Assembly: GCA_003220955.1 (NCBI GenBank)
Contig: QHTW01000126.1
Location: 1 to 11,210 of the forward strand
DNA from: Gemmatimonadota bacterium
GTDB taxonomy: Bacteria; Gemmatimonadota; Gemmatimonadetes; Gemmatimonadales; GWC2-71-9
Reading direction: 5' to 3'
Length of the DNA: 11,210 nt
In this document: one piece after another, positions 4,718 through 11,200 of the stretch
How positions within the stretch are numbered: position 1 is the first letter of the stretch
Layout: each line of letters opens with the position of its first letter
Made by a program: the position numbers and the translations under genes
The notes under the pieces: generated by a model
What the model was told of the DNA's origin: nothing
Database searches by the model: none
The model's input: only the letters and a program-made list of their open reading frames with translations

Positions 4718-6064
4718 TCAGGAGCGAGGCAAGAGTTTCGGAAGATCGGGGTCGGTCTCATGCGCCTTGTGGAATGGCATACGAGGGCCGCGAATCGGAA
4801 TCAGATGTGCGATGGAGTTCGCATAGTATTCGAGCAGCGGCCGGCCGCGCGGCAGGATCACCAACGATTCCCCATCCATCAACACCAGCCGTCGCATCTT
4901 CAGCATGCGCCAGGCGCGATCCCAGAGATCCGCGATGCGCGCGCCACCGCGCACGACCTTGCCGTTCACGTCCGTGAGACGATCGCGCAGCTGGTCCATG
5001 CGCTCGAGCACCGCGGCTTTCGGAACAACCGTCTGTCCGAGCGAAAGCAGCGCCGCCGCGGCGAGCGGCACCGGCGTCACTGGCATAATTCCGCCGATGC
5101 GCTGCATCATTTCGCGCGCGAAGACCTCGAGCGCGGCTAAGCGCTGCTCCTGCGGCAGACCAAGCACGTCCGTCGGCTGCGTGCGCAGCCACGAATTGAG
5201 CGATAGCGGTGTCCCGAAGTTGACCGCCACGCGTCCATAGCGCTTCAGCCGTCCGGTGAACAGTCGGACGGTATTGCTCGCCAGATACGACAAGACCGTG
5301 ACGAACTGCGAGGACCGCCCCGGCCGATCATGCTCGTCCACGAGCTCGCGAATGAGCGATCGATCTTCGAGGACTCTGTCGTAGTTGAGTCCGACGGGGA
5401 CGAACCAGATATCGCGGTCGAAGCCGGGCTCGAGCACCGTGCGACAGATGTAGTCGAGCAAGCCGAGCTTGGGTGGGCGCAACTTGCCGTCACGCGTTAA
5501 GCCACCTTCCGGAAAGATTCCCTGCGTCACGCCATTGCGGGTGATGAGCTGGACGTAGCGCTCCAATACCGTGTGATAGAGTGGCTCGCGAAACCGGCGA
5601 CGGACGAAGTAGGCGCCGAAGGATTTGAAGACGTATTCGAGCGGCCACGCCCGCGCCCATTCGCCGACGGCGTAGCTGACGTGGACGCCGCGGGCAAGCA
5701 CGTAGGCCACGACGATATAGTCGGCGTTGGAACGATGATTCATCAAATACACGACCACGTCGCGCTTGGGGATCGACGCGAGCGCTCCTTCGTCTTGGTA
5801 ATCGACGCTGACTTTGTACAGGAGGTTCAGCAGGATCTTTGCGACGTTGTACCCAATCTTGTAATACGACAGCACGTTGAAGTGTGGGATGATCTCATTG
5901 AGGTACGTTCGCACCTGGCGCCGGACCGCCTGCTCAGACATTCCGTGCGTGACCATGTGTGCATGCACGGCGGCGGTGATCGCGGGATCGTCGGCGAGCG
6001 CGCGTCGCGCGAGGCGCGGCTCTTGTTTCTTGTAGCGGCTTAAGCGCGCGCGGAACTCGTGAAT
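4718..6064 (-). CDS. plsB: PlsB-like glycerol-3-phosphate acyltransferase (probable AUU start)
   Basis: The enzyme is expected to put the first acyl chain on sn-glycerol-3-phosphate at the inner membrane, the first step of phospholipid synthesis. Numbering from codon ATT 6064 (448 residues), all four acyltransferase blocks are seen: NHRSNAD (HX4D, H110/D115), GEWARAWPLEYVFKSFGAYF with FVRRR (about 134-157), FPEGGLTRDG (184-193) and FVPVGLNYD (221-229). The start is unusual. The in-frame ATT at 6064 has AAGGAGGGAGG 3-7 nt upstream. The first standard in-frame codons (GTG 5968, ATG 5956, ATG 5944) have little or no SD and would remove a plausible N-terminus. From ATT the gene overlaps the protease gene by 25 bp, which suggests translational coupling. 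It is shorter than E. coli PlsB (about 800 residues), as in PlsB-like proteins of other phyla; a related lysophospholipid-type acyltransferase is the alternative. Family confidence is high, start confidence moderate. Confidence 0.88.
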   Translation of the reverse strand: MHEFRARLSRYKKQEPRLARRALADDPAITAAVHAHMVTHGMSEQAVRRQVRTYLNEIIPHFNVLSYYKIGYNVAKILLNLLYKVSVDYQDEGALASIPKRDVVVYLMNHRSNADYIVVAYVLARGVHVSYAVGEWARAWPLEYVFKSFGAYFVRRRFREPLYHTVLERYVQLITRNGVTQGIFPEGGLTRDGKLRPPKLGLLDYICRTVLEPGFDRDIWFVPVGLNYDRVLEDRSLIRELVDEHDRPGRSSQFVTVLSYLASNTVRLFTGRLKRYGRVAVNFGTPLSLNSWLRTQPTDVLGLPQEQRLAALEVFAREMMQRIGGIMPVTPVPLAAAALLSLGQTVVPKAAVLERMDQLRDRLTDVNGKVVRGGARIADLWDRAWRMLKMRRLVLMDGESLVILPRGRPLLEYYANSIAHLIPIRGPRMPFHKAHETDPDLPKLLPRS

Positions 6065-7062
6065 GAGCCTCCCTCCTTCTTCAGCTGCGCGTATCCCATT
6101 CCCTTGAGCTTCGTGATGCGCATTCCCATAGGTGGATGCGTGGCGAGAGCGTCGGCGAGCCACCCCTCGTGATTGGTGAGCCGCCTGCCGAGCGGATCCG
6201 CGATGCAGAGGTGCGCGGCCCCGCTCTTGATCGATTCCGTCGGCGCTGATGCCGACTCGATCTTTTCCAGCGCGCTCGCGAGCGCAAGCGGGTTTCGCGT
6301 GAACTGGGCGCTCATGTCGTCCGCGAGGTACTCGCGTCGCCGGCTCACCGCCAGAGCGAGCAGCTGGGTTACGAGCGGGGCGATGATCCAGGAGATGATC
6401 CACAGGGCCAGCAGGATCGCGAGCAAGGGCCCCGCGTCCTTGGCTCTACGTCCGCTGCTGCGTTCCGGCAGCCGGCCACGGCCCCCTCCCATCATACGGC
6501 CCATGCCATTGCGCACGAGCAGGACGGCGCCCACGAGCGCCGCCAGGGTGGTCATCAGGCGAACGTCGAGATTCTTCACGTGTCCGAGCTCGTGTGCGAT
6601 CACTGCCTGGAGCTCGTCGCGATTGCAGATCTTCAACAACCCTGCCGTCACCGCCACGTGCGAATCATTGGGGCCGTGCCCTGTCGCGAGCGCGTTCGGA
6701 TCGTCGTCCGGGATGATCCAGATGCTCGGCCGTGGTACTCCCGCGGCGATGGCCATCTCCTCGACGACGTTCACGAGCTGCTGCTCGGCGTCGGTCTGCG
6801 GATCGGTCAACTCATGCGCGCCGGTCGACCAGAGGACTTTGTCCGGGCCCGTCTTGTAGGAGTACCAGGCGATCGCCACGGCCGCCACGCTGAGCACGAT
6901 CCCGAGCCACGGGAACGGATGGTGACCGGTCGACATAGCCCAGATGTAGTCGCCGCCGAACCCCAACCAGGCGAAAAACAGGATGAAGCCAAGCACCAGC
7001 CAGGTCGTGCGCCGGCGATTGGCTTCCTGTTGTTGAAAGAGATTACCGTCGGGAGAGGTCAA
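6040..7062 (-). CDS. htpX: HtpX-like M48 zinc metalloprotease, inner membrane
   Basis: This 340-residue membrane protease probably degrades damaged or misassembled membrane proteins at the cytoplasmic face, as HtpX does. Zinc site: HELGH (H157, E158, H161) in AVIAHELGHVKN, with the third ligand E244 in SRRREYLADD. Hydrophobic segments lie at about 20-41, 51-69, 171-184 and 212-240, and a Gly/Arg-rich loop (185-209) separates the last two. DDPNALATGHGP (119-130) is the typical M48 stretch. The start is TTG 7062, overlapping the end of lemA by 20 bp. The only nearby SD-like bases (AGG) touch the TTG, and the first ATG is 43 codons inside, beyond the first membrane segment. Expression is therefore probably coupled to lemA. 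lemA-htpX pairing is common in bacteria. The 3' end overlaps the plsB-like gene. Its last codons contain the SD-like AAGGAGGGAGG. Confidence 0.93.
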   Translation of the reverse strand: MTSPDGNLFQQQEANRRRTTWLVLGFILFFAWLGFGGDYIWAMSTGHHPFPWLGIVLSVAAVAIAWYSYKTGPDKVLWSTGAHELTDPQTDAEQQLVNVVEEMAIAAGVPRPSIWIIPDDDPNALATGHGPNDSHVAVTAGLLKICNRDELQAVIAHELGHVKNLDVRLMTTLAALVGAVLLVRNGMGRMMGGGRGRLPERSSGRRAKDAGPLLAILLALWIISWIIAPLVTQLLALAVSRRREYLADDMSAQFTRNPLALASALEKIESASAPTESIKSGAAHLCIADPLGRRLTNHEGWLADALATHPPMGMRITKLKGMGYAQLKKEGGSFTSSARA

Positions 7063-7612
7063 CCTGCGGTACCGCGCGTTCTGCCTGATCTTCGATCTCC
7101 CACAGATCCGCCCGCTCGGCGTGCGCCAGGCCCGCTACGAGCGTCGTGGGAAACTGCTGCTGCTTGGTGTTGTATTGCGTCGCAGTGTCGTTGTAGAGCT
7201 GGCGCGCGAACGCAATCCGGTTCTCCGTGGACGTCAACTCTTCCTGCAGCTGGCCGATGTTGCCGGTCGCCTTGAGCTCCGGGTAGCGCTCGACCGTGAC
7301 CAGCAACCGCGACAGAGCACCGGACAGGGCGTTCTCCGCCTGGCTGATCTGCTTGACGTTGTCAGGCCCGGACGCGTTGACTTTCACCGCCTGATTGCGC
7401 GCCTGAATCACGGCTTCGAGCGTGGAGCGCTCGAAATCCATCGCGCCTTTGACGGCATTCACGAGATTGGGAATCAGATCGTGCCGCCGCTTGAGCTGCA
7501 CGTCGATCTGCTTGAAGGCGTTCACGGTCTGGTTCTTCAGGGAAATCAAGCCGTTGTACGCGGCGATCACCCAAAAGACGATGACTACGGCAAGTATCAG
7601 TACCACCCACAT
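7043..7612 (-). CDS. lemA: LemA family membrane protein
   Basis: This 189-residue protein has a single N-terminal membrane helix (about residues 2-19). The LemA helical bundle follows, with the hallmark RRHDLIPNLV at 42-51, LEAVIQARNQA (about 65-75) and RLLVTVERYPELKA. LemA proteins are anchored in the inner membrane with the helical domain outside or in the periplasm. Their role is poorly known, but they often sit next to M48 proteases, as here. The start is ATG 7612, with GGAG 8 nt upstream on the minus strand. Upstream, 32 bp separate it from the MerR-like gene, and a small inverted repeat (AGAGA/TCTCT, 7628-7643) lies in that gap. The protein probably works with, or is a partner of, the protease encoded directly downstream. 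Confidence 0.95.
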   Translation of the reverse strand: MWVVLILAVVIVFWVIAAYNGLISLKNQTVNAFKQIDVQLKRRHDLIPNLVNAVKGAMDFERSTLEAVIQARNQAVKVNASGPDNVKQISQAENALSGALSRLLVTVERYPELKATGNIGQLQEELTSTENRIAFARQLYNDTATQYNTKQQQFPTTLVAGLAHAERADLWEIEDQAERAVPQVDLSRR

Positions 7613-7627
7613 CGTCGACTCCAGGTA

Positions 7628-7643
7628 AGAGACGGTACTCTCT
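7628..7643 (-). other. Small inverted repeat in the gap before lemA
   Basis: AGAGA (7628-7632) and TCTCT (7639-7643) form a 5-bp stem with a 6-nt loop between the MerR-like stop codon and the lemA SD. It could be a processing or translation-tuning hairpin, or a half-site pair for a regulator. It is short, and no promoter is obvious in the gap. Confidence 0.25.
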
Positions 7644-7644
7644 A

Positions 7645-8280
7645 TTACGTGCCGTGCGGCAGGAGTTTCGCGATCGCCTGGCGGATCGTCTCGGCGAGGC
7701 CCTGATCATCGGAACCGAGGCGCGCCAGCGGATGGTCGGCATCGACGTGCAGCTCCACCCCGCGGGTCACCGGAATCCGCCGCCAGGTGGTGGTCCCAGC
7801 GGTCTCCTTGACGGCATCGCGCGTCAGCCAGGCCGTCAGCGCGCGACCGGACCGGCCGCGCGGCATCCCCTCCGCGCCCTTCAGCGGCAGGTGGTCGGGC
7901 GTGGGGAGCGACACGCCCAGGACCTGGGCACAGCGCCGTTCCAGGACGTCGCCGGTCTGGTCTTGCATATCCTTGGTGATGGCGGCGAGCGTGGCTCCCT
8001 CCATCTGGCGCAGCTTGATCGCCAGCAGCTGGAGGAAATGCCGGTAGGAGTACGTCGCGGCGGTGCCGCGTCCTTCGGGAGGACTGACGAGCCCGCGCGT
8101 GACGTAGAAGCGGATGGTGCGCTCGCTCGGCGCCGCACGCGCGGCCGCGTTGATGGGAGTGACCGCTGAGGCATCGAGCACCGCGCCGACGACGACCGAC
8201 AGATCTCGCAGGTTCCAGGGCGCGAGGTTTCGGTATTCGCGCAGCACATGGAGCGGATCGGCGTGGGTGACTGTCGTCAT
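7645..8280 (-). CDS. MerR-like transcriptional regulator
   Basis: This 211-residue protein is encoded from ATG 8280. This start is chosen over upstream in-frame codons because ATGA joins it to the stop of the preceding receiver gene (4-nt overlap). A MerR-type winged helix-turn-helix is seen at about residues 45-105: SERTIRFYVTRGLVSPPEGR, then ATYSYRHFLQLLAIKLRQMEGATLAAI. This matches the family pattern (R-Y-Y/F..GLi.P.R...yR.Y....l..L..I..L...G.sL..I). The C-terminal part (about 125-211) is not a metal-binding loop: no cysteine cluster is present. It includes TTTWRRIPVTRGVELHVDADHPLARLG, which may be a small ligand-sensing or oligomerisation domain. It lies directly before lemA-htpX, so control of these genes, or of the whole operon, is plausible. 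Confidence 0.85.
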   Translation of the reverse strand: MTTVTHADPLHVLREYRNLAPWNLRDLSVVVGAVLDASAVTPINAAARAAPSERTIRFYVTRGLVSPPEGRGTAATYSYRHFLQLLAIKLRQMEGATLAAITKDMQDQTGDVLERRCAQVLGVSLPTPDHLPLKGAEGMPRGRSGRALTAWLTRDAVKETAGTTTWRRIPVTRGVELHVDADHPLARLGSDDQGLAETIRQAIAKLLPHGT

Positions 8281-8693
8281 GCGTCCATGGCGCCCGAGGA
8301 GCGATCCTGCTGCAGCGCGGACGAGACCCAATCCGAGACCTGCCTGAGGTTGAACGGTTTTCGGATCACGGTGCAGCGGTGGTGATCGAGCCAGGTGCGC
8401 ACTTCTTCGGCTTCCGCGTCGCCCGTCATGATGGCGATATGCCCCTCCAGAGTCGGCCAGCGATGAATGATCGCCAGATAGAGCGCCAGCCCGGACATGG
8501 TGGGCAAATGAATGTCGAGGAGCAGCGCATGCGCTTCTTCGGACGCGAGCATCTCGTACGCCGCTTCGGCGGTACCGGCGCTCAGCACGCGATAGCCGTG
8601 GCGCTCGAGAAACCGCTCGAGCACGCGCCGCAGCCCCGCCTCATCGTCGACGATCAGGACGGTCGCGGGCTTGCGAGGCGGCGAGGTCATCAT
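8277..8693 (-). CDS. Stand-alone response-regulator receiver protein
   Basis: This is a 138-residue CheY-like protein made of a single receiver domain. The full phosphorylation set is seen: acidic pair D16-D17 in VLIVDDEAG, phospho-acceptor D60 in LLLDIHLP, T90 in IAIMTGDA and K112 in IRKPF. It has no output domain, so it should act by protein contact or as a phosphorelay carrier. Starts at ATG 8693 and ATG 8690 are adjacent. ATG 8693 overlaps the stop of the upstream AraC-type gene as ATGA, which indicates translational coupling. A second ATGA joins its stop to the MerR-like gene. No histidine kinase gene is in the window. It probably partners one of the two flanking regulators, but this cannot be shown from sequence. 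Confidence 0.92.
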   Translation of the reverse strand: MMTSPPRKPATVLIVDDEAGLRRVLERFLERHGYRVLSAGTAEAAYEMLASEEAHALLLDIHLPTMSGLALYLAIIHRWPTLEGHIAIMTGDAEAEEVRTWLDHHRCTVIRKPFNLRQVSDWVSSALQQDRSSGAMDA

Positions 8694-9493
8694 GAGGCGC
8701 TGGCCGCCACCGCGTGGGTCGCCGGCGTCAGGAATCCCTGGACGATGCGACCCGTCGCCTGATCGGCCGTGAGTGAAAGCTTCATCTCGCCGGCGGTGAG
8801 GCCGAGGTATTTGCGCGCGTGCTGCTGCAGCGTCTTCGCCTGGGCGTACCCCAGGCGCTTGGCCACGTCGTCGATGGTGAAGCCGGGGTCCTGGAGCAGG
8901 CGATGCGCGTACAGCACGCGAGCCGCGGCGAGAATCTCCCGCGGGCTCGGCAGGCCCGCGCGCGTGAACCAGCGCGCGCACGTGCCGCGATCCACGCGCG
9001 CCCGCGCGGCGACCTGTTGAATCGTCTGAACCTCGCCGGGAGTGCGCAGCGCGTCTTCCAGGACCCAGCGCAGCTCGGGTGGCAGCGGCGCCAGCGCCGC
9101 CGTGAGCTGCTCGAGCAGCCGATGTGACGCGGAGTGCATCGCTTCCTCTGAGAGCAGATCGCGCAGCCGGTCGGGATGGTCTTCGGTGCGACTCAACACC
9201 ACTTGGCTGATACCGCATTTGCCCATCTGCAGCAGGACGGGTGCGAGCTCGGGCGTCATGACCGGCGTGTAGAGGATGAACGGCAGCGAGGGGAACAGGA
9301 CCCGGAGCCGCTCGACCTCCTGGCCCCGCGCACCGCCGAGCATCGGATCGACGACGGCGATTTCGACCGGCCGGCCCTTGATGGTCTCGAGGGCGACGTC
9401 CCACGTCTGGGCGCGGGCGAGTGTGAAGCGTGGCGTGACCGCGCCGCGCAGCCTCTGGTATTGCACGTCCGAGACCGCTGCGAGTACCAGCAT
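8690..9493 (-). CDS. AraC/XylS-type regulator with degenerate receiver-like N-terminus
   Basis: The gene encodes 267 residues. ATG 9493 is preferred: GGAGGA lies 11 nt upstream, and the frame beyond it is only the tandem repeats at 9526-9564 read as Cys/Gly/Phe-rich nonsense. Residues 1-115 have the alternating pattern of a receiver fold (MLVLAAVSD, EIAVVDP with D49, PFILYTPV, ISQVVLSRT). The acidic pair after strand 1 is replaced by SD, and the usual lysine is missing, so phosphorylation is doubtful. The C-terminal AraC domain (about 155-245) has two helix-turn-helix units: TIQQVAARARVDRGTCARWF and FTIDDVAKRLGYAQAKTLQQ. It heads the probable six-gene operon and overlaps the next gene by 4 nt. 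Two 18-bp direct repeats at 21-bp spacing upstream are likely operators, possibly for itself. Confidence 0.85.
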   Translation of the reverse strand: MLVLAAVSDVQYQRLRGAVTPRFTLARAQTWDVALETIKGRPVEIAVVDPMLGGARGQEVERLRVLFPSLPFILYTPVMTPELAPVLLQMGKCGISQVVLSRTEDHPDRLRDLLSEEAMHSASHRLLEQLTAALAPLPPELRWVLEDALRTPGEVQTIQQVAARARVDRGTCARWFTRAGLPSPREILAAARVLYAHRLLQDPGFTIDDVAKRLGYAQAKTLQQHARKYLGLTAGEMKLSLTADQATGRIVQGFLTPATHAVAASAS

Positions 9494-9635
9494 TCCCCTA
9501 CAAATCCTCCGAAGAATTCCCTTAGTGCCGCAAAACCGCCCTACGATGCCGCAAAAACGCCCTAAAACAATCTGCCGCGTCGTTTCATGTTGGCTGTGGC
9601 AGTGAGTCCCCATTCAACCCGACAACGGAGGCCCT
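9494..9635. promoter_or_regulatory. Divergent control region between the AraC-type and peptide genes
   Basis: This 142-bp region separates divergent starts at 9493 (minus) and 9636 (plus). It contains the direct repeats at 9526-9543 and 9547-9564, a further TGCCGC at 9573-9578 and the two SD sites. I see no -35/-10 pair close to consensus in either direction. Confidence 0.5.
9526..9564. repeat. Two 18-bp direct repeats at 21-bp spacing, likely operator sites
   Basis: TGCCGCAAAACCGCCCTA (9526-9543) and TGCCGCAAAAACGCCCTA (9547-9564) differ at one base. Their spacing of 21 bp is two helical turns, so both face the same side of the DNA. They lie 33-71 bp upstream of the AraC-type start codon. 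Known AraC-family sites such as araI1/araI2 are also direct repeats at 21-bp spacing, which supports binding by this regulator. This is inference from form and place. Confidence 0.6.
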
Positions 9636-9767
9636 ATGTCGCGCCGGATCCGCACCCTTCTTGCGTTGTTCCTCGTCTCGTTTGCGCTGACCGCCGCGGC
9701 ATGTGCCGATGCGTCAGGTCCGACCAGTGGCACCTGCGATACGAACAATCCCAACGTGTGTCACTGA
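9636..9767 (+). CDS. Small lipoprotein-like exported peptide, 43 residues
   Basis: Strong start signals: GGAGG (9627-9631) lies 4 nt before ATG 9636. The protein has a basic start (MSRRIR), a hydrophobic core (TLLALFLVSFALTAAA) and Cys23 in LTAAAC-AD. This resembles a lipobox, but Ala at -3 instead of Leu makes lipidation uncertain. The mature part would be about 21 residues (ADASGPTSGT, then CDTNNPNVCH), with Cys34 and Cys42 spaced to allow an 8-residue loop closed by a disulfide. The gene ends 3 bp from the stop of the convergent TPR gene. I do not recognise a named family. It could be a small lipoprotein, a secreted signal peptide or a cell-surface factor. The combination of SD, signal peptide and Cys pair makes chance unlikely. 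Confidence 0.75.
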   Translation: MSRRIRTLLALFLVSFALTAAACADASGPTSGTCDTNNPNVCH

Positions 9768-9770
9768 CCA

Positions 9771-11036
9771 CTAAGGACTAAGTGCGGCGAGGGAAGCCGA
9801 AACCTCCCTCAACGCGTCGCTCTGCAGTCGGGGCTCTGCGGCTGCGAGTTCCACGGAATCTGGGAACTCGCATTCGCGGAGCCCACTCGCGATCCGTTCG
9901 ATCCGGAACGTGAGCTCGTGCAATCCATGCGCGCTCGCGATCTCGAATGCGTGGCGTAGACTCGACTCCGCCTTGGTGAAGTTTCCGAACCGCGCCAAGC
10001 CGATCCCGACCTTCAGGTAACAATCGGCGCGTAGGTTGGGAGCCATGCCGCTCAGCCGGTCGAGACACTGCTCGCGAAAACGCTCAAATCCGACGCGGTC
10101 GCGACGGAACGACGCGCAATGCATCAATTCGATTAGTGGGTTGAAACGGTTTTCCCCGTCGGCCCGATCGCGCTTCACGACCTCGCGGAGTGCGCGTTCG
10201 GCTCCTTCCACCTCGCCAATCGCGAGCAGAGAAATGCCCAGGTCGGTCAGCACGCGCAGCTGGTCGGACTCGTCCTCGTAAAGCCCGTACGCGCGCCAGA
10301 GGTGTGGCGCCCCATCATACACCTGGCCTCGCCGCTGTAGCAGGTTTCCCAGACCGTGGGTCGCATGTGCTTGAATAGTCCGATCCCCCGCGGCTGCCGC
10401 ATCTGTCAACAAATCCCGCCAGCCAAGTTCAGCTTCCGGTAGATTCCCGCGGAAGTACAGCACGTTGCAACTACCGACTCGACTCAACAGAAGCGAATGC
10501 CGATCCTCCACAGCTTGTGCGGCGCGGCCAGCTTCCGCATACGCGACCAGCGCGCCATCGAAGTCGGCTTGAAGTCTTCGGACTCTGCCCAGACGCATCC
10601 ATGCAGAAATCGAGTCCGAGACCTTCATTCGGCCGGTCGCGACAGTAATCATCGTGTGCAGCGCGTCTTCCGCTTCCTCGAAATGCGACTCCTGCTCGAG
10701 GTAGAGGGCGTACGCAAACAGGGCTGGAGCGAGCGCGTCGATTTCCTTCGTGCGATGCGCTTCTCCCGTGGCGCGCACGATGCAGCTCAGATGCGCCGCC
10801 TCCGTGCCCTCACCCGCGAGCTCGGCGCAATAGCGCTCCGTTGCGGCCCACTGATAGCGAAATACATCGGGAGTCGGCGGCTCGCGGTCCGGCGCCAGCA
10901 AATCCACGAACCGCAGCGCCAAAAACGCGCCCTGACCCAGACGCACCTCGGGAGAAGTGGCTGGCTCATCGGCGACCCGTTGCAGGAAGACGGCATGCGG
11001 CAGCCCGCCGCCGCGCGACAGGACCTTAGTGCTCAT
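9771..11036 (-). CDS. TPR-like helical repeat protein
   Basis: This 421-residue cytoplasmic protein is encoded from ATG 11036; only a weak GGGTG precedes the start, and no upstream in-frame start is visible. The N-terminal block (about 25-95) is a distinct module (LALRFVDLLAPDREPPTPDVFRYQW, split by a Pro-rich turn). From about 100 on there are helical pairs of TPR type: ALFAYALYLEQESHFEEAED, AWMRLGRVRRLQADFDGALV, LSRVGSCNVLYFRGNLPEAE, THGLGNLLQRRGQVYDGAPH, LTDLGISLLAIGEVEGAERA and LKVGIGLARFGNFTKAESSL. These keep the usual small and aromatic positions (G8, Y11, A20, F24-like). No helix-turn-helix, kinase or enzyme motif is seen, so it is a scaffold or peptide-binding protein. Its 3' end nearly touches that of the small peptide gene. 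Confidence 0.85.
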   Translation of the reverse strand: MSTKVLSRGGGLPHAVFLQRVADEPATSPEVRLGQGAFLALRFVDLLAPDREPPTPDVFRYQWAATERYCAELAGEGTEAAHLSCIVRATGEAHRTKEIDALAPALFAYALYLEQESHFEEAEDALHTMITVATGRMKVSDSISAWMRLGRVRRLQADFDGALVAYAEAGRAAQAVEDRHSLLLSRVGSCNVLYFRGNLPEAELGWRDLLTDAAAAGDRTIQAHATHGLGNLLQRRGQVYDGAPHLWRAYGLYEDESDQLRVLTDLGISLLAIGEVEGAERALREVVKRDRADGENRFNPLIELMHCASFRRDRVGFERFREQCLDRLSGMAPNLRADCYLKVGIGLARFGNFTKAESSLRHAFEIASAHGLHELTFRIERIASGLRECEFPDSVELAAAEPRLQSDALREVSASLAALSP

Positions 11037-11200
11037 CGCACCCGGTGATTGCAGCAGACATGCCGAGAGGCAAGACCATCACAGACACCAACATACCGCG
11101 CGCGCGCGACGTGCGTTAGCCCGCAAATGGCGCGTTTTCGGGCTTTTCGCCGGGTTTTTCAGATGCCGGAAGGGTTTCCCTGACGTGCTATAAACAGCCC
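11037..11200. promoter_or_regulatory. Divergent intergenic region at right end
   Basis: This 164-bp region lies between divergent starts. It contains a CG-alternating stretch near 11098-11109. A hairpin AGCCCG (11118-11123)/CGGGCT (11139-11144) is followed by TTT on the plus strand, with no known transcript to terminate. The extended -10 at 11186-11194 serves the right-edge gene. I found no clear promoter for the minus-strand TPR gene. Confidence 0.4.
11186..11194 (+). promoter_or_regulatory. Extended -10 promoter placed for a leaderless transcript
   Basis: TGC-TATAAA (11186-11194) is a TGn extended -10 with 5 of 6 consensus bases. It ends 6 nt before ATG 11201, placing the predicted start of transcription on the start codon. 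No SD is present between them. Confidence 0.55.

Noticed and set aside
4577..5140. A 187-codon plus-strand frame over the ncRNA end and the plsB-like gene
   Set aside because: It runs through the terminator hairpin and then antisense to well-supported acyltransferase codons; no domain or SD is visible.
6065..6403. N-terminal extension of the plsB-like frame to ATG 6403
   Set aside because: The extra 113 residues are the shadow of the protease gene (Arg/His/Ala-rich), with no link to acyltransferases; the SD-led ATT at 6064 explains the start better.
8694..9404. N-terminal extension of the receiver protein to 9404
   Set aside because: The region is the AraC-type gene in another frame; the ATGA junction at 8693 marks the real start.
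9494..9613. Longer start for the AraC-type regulator at ATG 9613
   Set aside because: The extra 40 residues translate the tandem operator-like repeats (GRFCG twice) and would leave the SD at 9505-9510 without use.
11118..11147. Terminator-like hairpin AGCCCG/CGGGCT with TTTT on the plus strand
   Set aside because: No plus-strand transcript enters it: the gene to the left is on the minus strand, and the right-edge promoter lies downstream. The stem is only 6 bp with a 15-nt loop.
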